This document shows positions 23,346 through 32,016 of a stretch of 41,930 bases of DNA, in pieces (position 1 is the stretch's first letter; each line of letters begins with the position of its first letter). The translations under genes and the position numbers were made by a program. The notes under the pieces are model-generated. The model saw only the letters and a program-made list of their open reading frames with translations, did no database searches and was not told the origin of the DNA. This stretch comes from Fibrobacter sp. (GTDB lineage Bacteria > Fibrobacterota > Fibrobacteria > Fibrobacterales > Fibrobacteraceae), in the NCBI GenBank assembly GCA_017959225.1, contig JAGDBD010000072.1, positions 1-41,930 of the forward strand. The letters run 5' to 3'.

Positions 23346-23528
23346 TTAATGATTGGAATCGTCTTTTGAATTTTCAGACGATTTTTCGTCTTCGACTTCT
23401 TTTTTCGCTTTTCGGAATTCGCGGAGAGCTTTTCCGAGAGAGGCGCCGAGTTCCGGAATGCGGCGAGCGCCAAGCAGAAGAATCGCCAAAAAGACCAACA
23501 GGAGAAGTTCTGGAATTCCGATGCTCAT
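23346..23528 (-). CDS. tatA: Sec-independent translocase subunit TatA
   Basis: The 60-residue protein has a single membrane helix (IPELLLLVFLAILLLG), the hinge and amphipathic helix ARRIPELGASLGKALREFRKA, and an acidic tail, as in TatA/E. TatA oligomers form the translocation site for folded proteins. It lies 7 bases after RNase D and 11 before tatC. Confidence 0.94.
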   Translation of the reverse strand: MSIGIPELLLLVFLAILLLGARRIPELGASLGKALREFRKAKKEVEDEKSSENSKDDSNH

Positions 23529-23535
23529 GATGACC

Positions 23536-24669
23536 TCAGTGGGTTAATTTGTTGTGCAAAATGCTGTTCCAAACGGAACGCTGCCAGTTCAAAAAATGTG
23601 CTGCATTGTAACGATCGTTCCAGGTTGAACCGATGGGGGTGGCTAGAGCGATCAATTGGGTGCGGTTAGCGAGCATCGCTCCATCCAAATGGAGTTCTTC
23701 GGCCCGTTCATTGCGCCATTCTTTGAGGGTGTCGATAAGTTCACCGTCCGGGCTGATTTGCGGAGGTGGCACTTTTTGAGTTTCTTCGGGCCATTCCGAT
23801 TCCGGTACCTGCATCGCGTTTTGCAGCATGGCAAAAAATTCATTTCGACGTTCCCCGAAGAAGTTGCGGGGGAGTCTTGGCAAGTAATCTTCACGCACTT
23901 CCGGGAAGGAATATGTGGCAGAACGCACAATAGCAAGCATCAGTTCGTTGCCCATAACTTTGTACGTGGGGCGGTCCAGCTTTTCGGCTTCTTTTTCGCG
24001 CCATTCCCAGATGTGCTTTAAAATGTTCAAAGACTTGGATTGCAAGCGGAACGAACCGGAAATGCGCCAACGTTCAGGATCTTCTTCCTTTTTTTGACGG
24101 GCTTTTTCGATGAGTTCATTGCAGGTTTCGATCATCCACGAAAATTTTCCCTGAGCCTTGAGCTGTTCACCGAGTTTGGCGCAGAGCTCGTGCAAATAGA
24201 AAGTGTCGTGGATCGCATATTCGCACATATCCGGCGGAAGCGGGCGGGTTGTCCAGTCGGACTTTTGATTGTCCTTGGGCAAGTCAACTCCGAAATATTT
24301 GCGGACAAGGCTTGCGTACCCCAGACCTTCTTCGCCGAGAAATTTGGCAGCGATCATCGTGTCGAAAACATGTTTTGGCGAAAATTGATAATGATGCCAG
24401 AGCATGCGCAAGTCGTAATCGGCCCCGTGCAAGATCAAGCTGTTCATGGCGCGGGTTTTAAAGATCGGGGTAATGTCGATGGGCGCAAAGGGATCGACAA
24501 TGTAATGATGTTCGCCGATGGTAATTTGAATCAAGCAGAGACGTACCGTGTAATGGTACATGGAATCGGCTTCTGTGTCCACCGCTGCGATTTCGTAGTG
24601 GGAAAGGTCCTCGATGAGTGTATCGAGAGACTCTTGGTCAGCTACGAGAATGTACGGATCCTTTACCAT
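23536..24669 (-). CDS. rnd: Ribonuclease D
   Basis: The 377-residue protein has a DEDD exonuclease domain: Exo I VDTEAD (D31, E33), Exo II LHGADYDLRML, Exo III YAIHDTFYL, followed by a helical region consistent with the HRDC part. RNase D trims tRNA 3' ends and structured RNA. Where many family members have YAxxDV, this one has AIHDTFYL, so the key Asp and Tyr are present. TATATT (24684-24679) lies 9 bases before the ATG and may give it its own short-leader transcript within the cluster. Confidence 0.9.
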   Translation of the reverse strand: MVKDPYILVADQESLDTLIEDLSHYEIAAVDTEADSMYHYTVRLCLIQITIGEHHYIVDPFAPIDITPIFKTRAMNSLILHGADYDLRMLWHHYQFSPKHVFDTMIAAKFLGEEGLGYASLVRKYFGVDLPKDNQKSDWTTRPLPPDMCEYAIHDTFYLHELCAKLGEQLKAQGKFSWMIETCNELIEKARQKKEEDPERWRISGSFRLQSKSLNILKHIWEWREKEAEKLDRPTYKVMGNELMLAIVRSATYSFPEVREDYLPRLPRNFFGERRNEFFAMLQNAMQVPESEWPEETQKVPPPQISPDGELIDTLKEWRNERAEELHLDGAMLANRTQLIALATPIGSTWNDRYNAAHFLNWQRSVWNSILHNKLTH

Positions 24670-24689
24670 TTGGATTGCAATATAAATAC

Positions 24690-26573
24690 TTATTTTGCAG
24701 ATGATCCACCGGGCACCACAATTTCGAAGTTTTTGGCGTTACCGGCTTCGTCTTGAAGGCGAATTTGGAACTTTCTTCCGGCTTCTGGCAGGTCGCTCAA
24801 AATAAAAACCAGTTCTTTCGGCTCGGAATCATATTCGGCATAGATATAAGGCTTGCCCTTTGCCGAAGCTTGGATTGCATTTCCGTTTTCAATGCCGGAT
24901 TCTTTTTCGATTACCGGAATGCGGAGCACGGGGGCGGTTTTCCCAGCGATCACTGCGGAATCTAAGTAAGGGCTTCCCAGTTCCGGAGCGGTATTATCTT
25001 GAATAAATCCGATGTCTCGAAGTTCATTCATGCTGGTGAACCGGGTTCGCTTTGTCTTATTTTGCTTGCTAAAGTAGAACCAGCGGCGGGAAGTTTCTCC
25101 GAGATAGTACAATGGAGCGTTTGCGATTTGCGTATCGAAAGACACGAGCCAACTGCCTAAAAAATGCAGTCCTTTAGGGTGAAATTCATAGGCGGGAACG
25201 CTGTCGTTTGCAAGTTTCCGAACGGCCAAGGCTCTTGTCCACGGTACGTCTTCAAGGGCTGTCACGTTCTGGGAGATCTTCTTCCCGTTCAGTTCGGTTT
25301 CCCAAGAAAACTCCTTGGCGTCTGCCGGAATTTCTGCGACGCGGATCGTATCCGTTTTTCCCTTTTGCGTCAAACGGATTTCGTCTAAATCGGGAAATTG
25401 CGAAAGGATCTTTCCCAGGGGAGTGGGTTTTGCCAAAAAATATTCACAGGGATTTAGCACGTTGTCTTCGCTGTCGAAAATAGGCTTTCCTTTGCCGAAA
25501 AAGGAAAATTCCGTTTTTAAGGAATCGTCTTTGCAAAGGTGAAGCCCGATCCATGTTCGGCTAAGGAACGAGAACATTTCAGGATTTTGGAACTTTCCGT
25601 ACATGAGGGGCTTTGGACCGTCACATTTTTCCTGGAGGGTGAAATTCCGTTTGGAAACGCGTCGGGTCATGTCTTCGGTTTCAAAGGTCAGCGTGTCTCC
25701 GATGGTTAATTTGTACGGATTTGGAATGTAGTGCCAATCGCCGGCGGTATCCGCTTCTTCTGCCCAAAGGAGCTCTTCCCGAATTTTCAGCATGCTTGCA
25801 AAATTCAAAGTGTCCTTGATGATTTCACCGATGGGTCGGCTTTTGCTTTTCAAGGTGACTCGCCGAACGGACATGGGGTTTTCAAGAGGTTCGCGGCTGT
25901 AATCGGCAATTTTGAATGCAAAGCGAAGAGGATCTTCGCGATTTCGAATGTCCGGGACTTCCAAACATCCCGATTTCAGGTCTTCTTCGCCAGAAATGGA
26001 AACGTCTTCGCCTTGGAAAACAGCTGCGCCAAGAATCAGCGGGTCTAAAGAATCCCCGCAAAGCGTTCCGTAATGGCAAGGGTTCAAAATGTGAGCGCCG
26101 GATCGAAGTTCCAAGTGCAGGTGGGGATTTCCGATGCCGGAACTGCCTGTGTACGAAAGGGTATCCCCTTTGCGGAATGCGGGAATCCGTGGATTTTCAA
26201 TGGACACGTCATTCTTTTTTGTCTTCTTTTGCGTGGCCCTGACGAGGGAATCCAAATGCTTGGAAAATCCGCTTTGATGCGCAAAGACCCAGGTGCGCCC
26301 CAGCTTATCTTCAAAATAGATGACTTTACCATAAGCATAGGGCGATACTTTGACCTGGACGATTTTACCGTCTTCCGGTGCAATGGATGGGAAACCTTCC
26401 TGCATATCCGTCGAATAGTCAACGCCTGCATGATAACGGGTTCCTCGGTTTTCGCCAAAAGAACTGGTCAAGTATCCCGGTTTTCCAAAGGGAACGTAAA
26501 GAGAATCCGCGGCAAAAAGGACCCCCGCAGAAATGACGAAAGCTCCCCAAAAAATCCCCTTCCAAAACTTCAT
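24690..26573 (-). CDS. Exported M23 metallopeptidase
   Basis: The 627-residue protein starts with a signal peptide (WKGIFWGAFVISAGVLFAA). The LytM domain follows at once (about 28-175) with zinc ligands in HAGVDYS (HxxxD) and GNPHLHLEL (HxH), plus VFAHQSGF. These are the active-site positions of peptidoglycan endopeptidases. The remaining 450 residues are beta-rich and not recognised; the last 80 (around PVIEKESGIENG, RIQLQDEAGNAKNF in variant form) look like an Ig-like module. It probably acts on cell wall crosslinks in the periplasm. It lies 17 bases after the CBM9-like gene. Confidence 0.9.
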   Translation of the reverse strand: MKFWKGIFWGAFVISAGVLFAADSLYVPFGKPGYLTSSFGENRGTRYHAGVDYSTDMQEGFPSIAPEDGKIVQVKVSPYAYGKVIYFEDKLGRTWVFAHQSGFSKHLDSLVRATQKKTKKNDVSIENPRIPAFRKGDTLSYTGSSGIGNPHLHLELRSGAHILNPCHYGTLCGDSLDPLILGAAVFQGEDVSISGEEDLKSGCLEVPDIRNREDPLRFAFKIADYSREPLENPMSVRRVTLKSKSRPIGEIIKDTLNFASMLKIREELLWAEEADTAGDWHYIPNPYKLTIGDTLTFETEDMTRRVSKRNFTLQEKCDGPKPLMYGKFQNPEMFSFLSRTWIGLHLCKDDSLKTEFSFFGKGKPIFDSEDNVLNPCEYFLAKPTPLGKILSQFPDLDEIRLTQKGKTDTIRVAEIPADAKEFSWETELNGKKISQNVTALEDVPWTRALAVRKLANDSVPAYEFHPKGLHFLGSWLVSFDTQIANAPLYYLGETSRRWFYFSKQNKTKRTRFTSMNELRDIGFIQDNTAPELGSPYLDSAVIAGKTAPVLRIPVIEKESGIENGNAIQASAKGKPYIYAEYDSEPKELVFILSDLPEAGRKFQIRLQDEAGNAKNFEIVVPGGSSAK

Positions 26574-26590
26574 ATAAAAAGTCCTTGCTG

Positions 26591-27142
26591 CTAAATGATT
26601 TTCTTAAAAAATCTCGGCTGGTGAAAATCGGGCTTGTCCGTGTTGACGGGGAAGTGCACCAGGTAATGGGGACGGCGGGTCTTGTCTCCGCACTTGTAAA
26701 TATTTCCGTAGATTTCTTCCACAGAAAGATTGCGGCTTCCTAAAAGGAATCCCGGAATCGAAACTTTAAGTTCCCATGTCACCGTGCCGTTTTCGAAAAC
26801 GGGAGCTTTGACCGATCGCAGAATGTGGGAATATTGGGTTTGTAAAAATTCTTTACGATGTTCCCGGTTAAGTCCTCGGGCTGCATAGCAAAAACCTTTG
26901 CTTGTGAATTCGAAATTGATATATTCGTTAGCAGAATCCAGCGCTTTGACGAAAATTTCGACACAACTATCTTCCCAGGCGTGGCCGCCGTCATGGTCGA
27001 TGGATGCTGCGTAGCAGGAATCCGGTTCTGTCACCTGGAAACGGACGTGCAGAAAGTGGTGATCTTTTAAAACGTGTACAACGACACTGGGGAGCGTATT
27101 TTCATCGCCGTTGTCCCAACGGCCATTCGGAATAAGTTTCAT
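26591..27142 (-). CDS. CBM9-like carbohydrate-binding protein without signal peptide
   Basis: The 183-residue protein resembles family 9 carbohydrate-binding/DOMON-like proteins: LHVRFQVTEPDS, then the hallmark WEDSCVEIFV, YINFEFTSKGFCYAARG and a C-terminal HQPRFF motif. Such single-domain versions occur in Bacteroidota and Fibrobacterota. No signal peptide is seen, so it is probably cytoplasmic or exported another way. It is the first gene of the minus-strand cluster, divergent from tolQ across 71 bases. Ligand unknown. Confidence 0.82.
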   Translation of the reverse strand: MKLIPNGRWDNGDENTLPSVVVHVLKDHHFLHVRFQVTEPDSCYAASIDHDGGHAWEDSCVEIFVKALDSANEYINFEFTSKGFCYAARGLNREHRKEFLQTQYSHILRSVKAPVFENGTVTWELKVSIPGFLLGSRNLSVEEIYGNIYKCGDKTRRPHYLVHFPVNTDKPDFHQPRFFKKII

Positions 27143-27171
27143 GTTTGAAATCTAATAACATTTTTGTCGAT

Positions 27172-27181
27172 GTAAATTTAC
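27172..27181. promoter_or_regulatory. Palindrome GTAAATTTAC between divergent genes
   Basis: A perfect 10-base palindrome lies in the 71-base divergent space between the CBM9-like gene and tolQ. It could be a shared operator, but an AT-rich 10-mer can occur by chance. Confidence 0.2.
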
Positions 27182-27213
27182 TAGATTGATTTTTGACTTT
27201 TTAGGGAGGCTTC

Positions 27214-27903
27214 ATGCTAGATCTGCCCGTAATTCAAATGGTACGAGATTCCGACATTGCGACGGTGGTCGTCCTTTGCATTTTGGCCATCATGTCTTTG
27301 ATGTGCTGGGGAATCATCATTATCAAGGCGATTTTCTTTCGCAAAAATCAGCACGCCAATGCTCGGTTCTATCGCAAGTTCGAAAAAATCGAACGTTTTG
27401 TGGATCTGAAGGATCTTTGCGATAACAGCGGAGCGAGCGCACTCAAAAGTTTGACGGAAGAAGTTTTGATCGAAGCGTCCAAGTTCAGCAATTTTGTGAG
27501 CTACGATTCCATTCAGCATCGTGCGTCTCTTTTGGAAGATACGATCCAACGTTCCATCGAAGGGATCCGGTTGAGTGAAAACCGTCATGTGAACTTCCTC
27601 GGTATGTGTGCTAACCTCGCTCCGTTTTTTGGTCTCCTCGGTACGGTGTGGGGAATCATGAGCGCTTTCTTTGAAATCGGTCAGCATGGTTCTGCGGATT
27701 TGGCGGTGGTCGCTCCGGGTCTTGCCATGGCGTTGATTACGACGGTTGCCGGTCTTGTGGTGGCGATTCCTGCCTCGGGTGCTTACAATATTTTTGTTTC
27801 CCGCACCGGTGAAAACGAAATTGCTTATTACAATTTTGGAAGCCGCATGCTTAGCCTTTTCAAACGCGGAGACCTTCTCGCTCTCGAAGAAGTGGCCGGT
27901 TAA
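27214..27903 (+). CDS. tolQ: TolQ/ExbB-type proton channel subunit
   Basis: The 229-residue protein has an N-terminal membrane helix (VVVLCILAIMSLMCWGIIII), a cytoplasmic region, and two C-terminal helices with the family signature NLAPFFGLLGTVWGIM and PGLAMALITTVAGLVVAIPA. With TolR it uses the proton gradient to drive TolA. GGGAGG is well placed before ATG 27214. It heads a complete tol-pal locus. Confidence 0.94.
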   Translation: MLDLPVIQMVRDSDIATVVVLCILAIMSLMCWGIIIIKAIFFRKNQHANARFYRKFEKIERFVDLKDLCDNSGASALKSLTEEVLIEASKFSNFVSYDSIQHRASLLEDTIQRSIEGIRLSENRHVNFLGMCANLAPFFGLLGTVWGIMSAFFEIGQHGSADLAVVAPGLAMALITTVAGLVVAIPASGAYNIFVSRTGENEIAYYNFGSRMLSLFKRGDLLALEEVAG

Positions 27904-27912
27904 GGAGTTCCT

Positions 27913-28305
27913 GTGAAGCGCAGTCGCGGTAAACCGATTAACCAAGAGATGAACCTGACGAACATGATTGACGTCGTGTTCGCGATTCTTATCGTGTTCC
28001 TGATTTCTGCTCCCTTGATGAGTCAGGGAATTAAGGTGGAACTTCCCAAGGCGGAAGCTCCAACGATGGAACAGGAAAAACTTTTAAAGGTTTCCATCAA
28101 CAAACAGGACGAAGTTTACATTGCGGATATGAAAGTGGAGTTGAACGACTTCGATAACATTTTCAAATCCCTGTGGGATGGCAATATGCCGGTTGTCATC
28201 AATGCCGATGAAGCGGTGAATTATGGCAAAGTGATGAAGGTGGTTTCGCTCGTGCAAAACGCTGGCGTCACTAAACTCGGATTTTTGACCCTTCCAGAAA
28301 AATAA
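27913..28305 (+). CDS. tolR: TolR/ExbD-type subunit
   Basis: The 130-residue protein starts at GTG 27913 behind AAGGAG. It has the short basic N-terminus, the membrane helix with the conserved Asp (NMIDVVFAILIVFLISAP) that carries protons, and a periplasmic domain. It follows tolQ by 9 bases. Confidence 0.94.
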   Translation: MKRSRGKPINQEMNLTNMIDVVFAILIVFLISAPLMSQGIKVELPKAEAPTMEQEKLLKVSINKQDEVYIADMKVELNDFDNIFKSLWDGNMPVVINADEAVNYGKVMKVVSLVQNAGVTKLGFLTLPEK

Positions 28306-28317
28306 GCGAACTGTCGA

Positions 28318-29091
28318 ATGGCCGAAAAGAAAAAACAAGATACGTCTCCATTCTTCCAGAGTGGCTGGTGCGGCAAGCTTCCCAAGATTGTCGCAATTTC
28401 CTTGTGTTTTCATTTGTTGATTCTTCTTGGCGTAATCGGTTTGAACAAACTGAATTTTGAACGGGAACCGGAACAGGTCAAAATTTTTGAATTGGTTCAG
28501 GTGCAGCCTTCTAAGCAGGTGGCGCCCCCCAAAGCGCAGCCCAAAAAGCAACCTCCCAAGCCTCAGCCCGAGCCGCCTAAAGAGGTTAAAAAAGAGCAGC
28601 CCAAACCGAAACCGGAAGTAAAAAAAGAACTTCCTCCCGAACCGAAAATCGCAAAGGAAGAGCCAAAGCCTGAGCCAGAACCCGAACCGCAACCGGAACC
28701 TCCCAAGGAAGAACCGGTAGAAGAAACCATGGACCTTCCCGACGACATGGATCTTCCGGATGAAATCGCCGAAGCTTCTGGTTTAAATCCAGTGGGCTAC
28801 GTAGACATGGACCCTTTGATGCAGGTGTATTTGGAACGATTAAAACAAATCATTATGCAACATTTTAACCCGCCGTCTGGATTGAATGTTTCCAAGAGCA
28901 CAAAGACTTCGGTCCAGTTTACAGTGGACCGCTTTGGCAATATCACGAACATTTCCTTGAAGCGATCTTCTGGCAATAAAACCTGGGACCATCTTTCTAT
29001 GCGGGCGGTGAAAATTTCCAAACTTCCGGAATTGCCTCCGAATTACCGAGCCCCGGCTCTTTCGCTCAACTTTAACTTTACTCCGAATTGA
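28318..29091 (+). CDS. tolA: TolA/TonB-like envelope-spanning protein
   Basis: The 257-residue protein has one N-terminal membrane helix (VAISLCFHLLILLGVIG), a Pro/Lys/Glu-rich periplasmic spacer (about residues 60-145), and a globular TonB/TolA C-terminal domain (QFTVDRFGNITNISLKRSSG). The spacer is TonB-like rather than the long Ala-rich helix of E. coli TolA, but position between tolR and tolB supports the TolA role. No clear Shine-Dalgarno precedes the ATG 12 bases after tolR. Confidence 0.87.
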   Translation: MAEKKKQDTSPFFQSGWCGKLPKIVAISLCFHLLILLGVIGLNKLNFEREPEQVKIFELVQVQPSKQVAPPKAQPKKQPPKPQPEPPKEVKKEQPKPKPEVKKELPPEPKIAKEEPKPEPEPEPQPEPPKEEPVEETMDLPDDMDLPDEIAEASGLNPVGYVDMDPLMQVYLERLKQIIMQHFNPPSGLNVSKSTKTSVQFTVDRFGNITNISLKRSSGNKTWDHLSMRAVKISKLPELPPNYRAPALSLNFNFTPN

Positions 29092-29133
29092 GTGCGCTCA
29101 CAGCGGGGACTGTAAAAACTTTGTATTATTAAA

Positions 29134-30438
29134 ATGATGCTTTCGAAAATTAAACTGTTCATTTTTGCTTGCTTTATCGCCTGTTCCAGCGCTTTTGCTG
29201 TGATCGATACCATTTCTGTGGATGTGGGAATCGCCGTTGCGAACACGATGCCCATTGGACTTGTCCCTTTTAATCAGGTGGGCCATTTTGAAGCGGTGTC
29301 TGCAAAGCCGGAAGAAGTCTTGAAAAGGGATTTTGAACTGTCGGGACGTTTTTCCGTGGTGGAAAGCCCGACTTTTAAAATGGTGACATTTGTGCGGGGT
29401 GGTGCCAAGTTTTATGTAACGGGCAAACTTGAAAAAGCGGAAGGATCCAAGGTGAAGCTTTCGTGCTATTTGTATGCGACGCAGACCAAGGATTTGATGC
29501 TCGGTGAAGCTTATACCGTTGCGCAAAAAGATGTTCGTGCCGCATTGCATGATTTTGTGGACAAAGTGATTAAGCAGCTTTGGGGTGAATTCGGCGTGGC
29601 TTCGACGGAACTTGCTTGGGTTTCCAAAGTTGACGGAGTCAAGCAGATCGTGGTTGCCGATTATGACGGTTATAATCGTCGCCAGCTGACGCACGATACG
29701 ACCATCAGCATGATGCCCGCTTGGACAAAAGACAACAGTTCGATTATTTACGTAAGCTTCCGCAATGGTAAAGCTCAGCTGTTTGAACGGGATCTTTACA
29801 CGAGCAAGGAACGTCGCCTGTTTGCAGACAAGTCCCAGACTTTTAGCCCGGCGGTTAACCCGAAAACGGGAGAAGTTTTGTTTGCAGCGATTCACGGCAA
29901 CACGACGACGGTTTATCTCGGCGATCCTAAAACTGGAGCGAATCACAAGGTGATGTTTGGCCGCGCTTCTCAGGTGAGCCCTTCTTGGAGTCCCTTTGGA
30001 ACGGAAATCCTTTATACCAGCGACCGTGGCGGAAGTCCGCAGATTTTTGTCATGGGGAAAGACGGAAGCGATGCTCGCCGAGTGACTTTTATGGGAAATT
30101 ACAACGAACGGGCTTCGTGGTCTCCCCAGGGTGACCGCATCGTGTACACTTCGATGGATGGCGGAAAAATGAACATCTATACCTGCGCCATTGACGGATC
30201 GGATATTGTCCAGCTTACAAGCAATGCGGGCAACAACGAACATCCGACGTGGTCACCGGATGGAATGCTTATCGCTTTCTCCAGCGACCGTTCGGGATCT
30301 CACCAGATTTACATTATGCGTAAAGACGGAACGAATGTAACGCGTATAACGAACAGCGGAGACAATACGGCACCGACGTGGTCCTGGTATTCTCCGGAAC
30401 GTCAAAAACAGATTTCTAATCAAAACGAAGGATGGTAG
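29134..30438 (+). CDS. tolB: Tol-Pal system protein TolB
   Basis: The 434-residue periplasmic protein has a signal peptide (ending CSSAFA), a TolB N-terminal domain and a beta-propeller of PD40 repeats, e.g. WSPFGTEILYTSDRGG, WSPQGDRIVYTSMDGG and WSPDGMLIAFSSDRSG. TolB links TolA and Pal. A second ATG at 29137 is possible. TATTAT (29124-29129) lies 4 bases before the ATG, and there is no Shine-Dalgarno. Confidence 0.94.
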   Translation: MMLSKIKLFIFACFIACSSAFAVIDTISVDVGIAVANTMPIGLVPFNQVGHFEAVSAKPEEVLKRDFELSGRFSVVESPTFKMVTFVRGGAKFYVTGKLEKAEGSKVKLSCYLYATQTKDLMLGEAYTVAQKDVRAALHDFVDKVIKQLWGEFGVASTELAWVSKVDGVKQIVVADYDGYNRRQLTHDTTISMMPAWTKDNSSIIYVSFRNGKAQLFERDLYTSKERRLFADKSQTFSPAVNPKTGEVLFAAIHGNTTTVYLGDPKTGANHKVMFGRASQVSPSWSPFGTEILYTSDRGGSPQIFVMGKDGSDARRVTFMGNYNERASWSPQGDRIVYTSMDGGKMNIYTCAIDGSDIVQLTSNAGNNEHPTWSPDGMLIAFSSDRSGSHQIYIMRKDGTNVTRITNSGDNTAPTWSWYSPERQKQISNQNEGW

Positions 30439-30442
30439 AACA

Positions 30443-31030
30443 ATGAAGAAAATTCTTTTGCTGACAATTTCTGCAGCGGCGGCTTTTGCAATGGTCGCAT
30501 GCTCGAAGAATAAGCCGCCTGTAAATCCGGTGGTGAAGGAAGAACCGGCTGCCGCCGTTTCTGCGGAAGATTCCGCAGCCATTGCCAAGGCAAAGGCGGA
30601 TTCCCTTGAAAAGGCACGCTTGGAAGCAGAACGTTTGGAAGCCGAACGCTTGGAAGCGGAACGTGCCCGTGTCGAAAAGCTTATCAATGAATTGATGTCG
30701 GACGATGTGTACTTTGACTTCGACAAGTCCGAATTGACAGAAAAAGCGAAGGAAATTTTGACCCAGGTCGGCGACATCCTTTTGAAGGAACCGCGTTTTG
30801 TGATTGTGGTGGAAGGTCACACGGATGCTCGTGGTACCGAAGATTACAATATGACCCTTGGCAGTAAGCGCGCCATGAAGGTGAAGGAATTCCTTTCCGC
30901 TTATGGTGTTGCTAACGAACGCATGGAAACGGTGAGCTATGGCAAGGAAAAGCCGAAGGCTGCTGGCGAAAACGAAGAAGCTTACGCTCAGAATCGCCGT
31001 GCCAATTTCAAGGTCAACATCAAGAAGTAA
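30443..31030 (+). CDS. pal: Peptidoglycan-associated lipoprotein Pal
   Basis: The 195-residue protein has a lipoprotein signal with lipobox MVAC (Cys20), a helical charged stretch with a repeated RLEAE unit (about 52-75), and an OmpA C-terminal domain: YFDFDKSEL, GHTDARGTEDYN, and the RRANFKV end. The Asp and Arg that bind diaminopimelate in peptidoglycan are in place. It is 4 bases after tolB. Confidence 0.95.
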   Translation: MKKILLLTISAAAAFAMVACSKNKPPVNPVVKEEPAAAVSAEDSAAIAKAKADSLEKARLEAERLEAERLEAERARVEKLINELMSDDVYFDFDKSELTEKAKEILTQVGDILLKEPRFVIVVEGHTDARGTEDYNMTLGSKRAMKVKEFLSAYGVANERMETVSYGKEKPKAAGENEEAYAQNRRANFKVNIKK

Positions 31031-31041
31031 ACCTTAAAAAT

Positions 31042-31075
31042 CCCTCGTTCGTGTAGAACGAGGGGTAAGTTTTTG
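31042..31075 (+). terminator. Terminator-like hairpin after pal
   Basis: A 9-bp stem CCCTCGTTC/GAACGAGGG (31042-31050, 31056-31064) is followed by GTAAG before five T. The interrupted T run suggests partial termination, which would lower cpoB relative to pal. Confidence 0.6.
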
Positions 31076-31089
31076 ATTTTGAGGTCTCC

Positions 31090-31953
31090 ATGAAACGTCT
31101 GGTTCTCGGATCTTTGATTTGTGCATTCGCACTGACGTCTTGCTCTAGCGTCACGCTTCTCCGTACCAAAGAAATGAAGGCGGTTGGTGATGATGTAAAA
31201 AGCGACGTGCAACAGCAGGTGAAGCAAGAAGTCGCCGCTTCAACGGAAGCGACTTTTGCCCGTATCGACTCGCTAGAACAGGTGATCGATTCTCTTTCCT
31301 TGGTGCAAAAACGCATGAAGGTGGAACTTTCGATGCTTTCTTCCAAAATTGCAGAAATCAGCGATCGAAATGACAGTCACCACGAAGAATTGCTCTACCG
31401 CTTGGATTTGCTTCTCGGCAAGTCCGATAAAATCCTTTCGAAGAAAGTGGTGGTGAATGGTCAAACGGTTGAAGCTCCGGCAGATAGCGCAGCGATTTCC
31501 TCCGAAAAGATCCAGACTTTGGATTCGCTTTTTAACACGGCGCGTGCAGATTACCACCGTGGAGAAATCAAACTCGCTTATTCGGAATTCAAACAGATCT
31601 ATGAAGAATCCAAGACCGGGCAGATCGCAAGTGATGCTCTTTATTGGATGGGCGTTTGCCTTGCAGATGCAAACCAGATGGACAAGGCCAAAACGGTCTT
31701 TGCCCGTGTCGTCAAGGCGTTCCCGGAAGCTCCGAAAACCTGTGCCGCTTTGTTAAAGCTTTCTAACATCGCTGCATCGGAAGGGGATTTGAAAACCCAG
31801 AAACAATATCTGCAGACGATTCTCGGCACAAAGGGCTGTTCGGATTCAAACGAATTTTTGCAGGCTGCGGAAATCCTTGAAACGGTCTTGAACAGCGAAA
31901 CGGCAACGGAACCTGCTCCTGTAGATTCTACAAAGAAAAGTTCCGCTCCCTAG
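31090..31953 (+). CDS. CpoB/YbgF-like lipoprotein with coiled coil and TPR
   Basis: The 287-residue protein has a signal with lipobox LTSC (Cys18), a coiled coil (about 30-105) and a C-terminal TPR region (LFNTARADYHRGEIKLAYSE, DALYWMGVCLAD). This is the layout of CpoB, which coordinates outer membrane constriction with septal wall synthesis, except that E. coli CpoB is soluble and this one looks lipid-anchored. It is the last gene of the tol-pal locus. Confidence 0.85.
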   Translation: MKRLVLGSLICAFALTSCSSVTLLRTKEMKAVGDDVKSDVQQQVKQEVAASTEATFARIDSLEQVIDSLSLVQKRMKVELSMLSSKIAEISDRNDSHHEELLYRLDLLLGKSDKILSKKVVVNGQTVEAPADSAAISSEKIQTLDSLFNTARADYHRGEIKLAYSEFKQIYEESKTGQIASDALYWMGVCLADANQMDKAKTVFARVVKAFPEAPKTCAALLKLSNIAASEGDLKTQKQYLQTILGTKGCSDSNEFLQAAEILETVLNSETATEPAPVDSTKKSSAP

Positions 31954-31970
31954 CTTTACGGCATTCATTA

Positions 31971-32000
31971 AAAAAGCTCTACCGGTGGGTAGAGCTTTTT
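31971..32000. terminator. Bidirectional terminator between cpoB and queC
   Basis: AAAAAGCTCTACC (31971-31983) pairs with GGTAGAGCTTTTT (31988-32000) around loop GGTG. A/T runs on both sides make it work for the plus-strand tol-pal unit and the minus-strand queC unit. Confidence 0.9.
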
Positions 32001-32016
32001 CTATTTGAAAAGAAGC

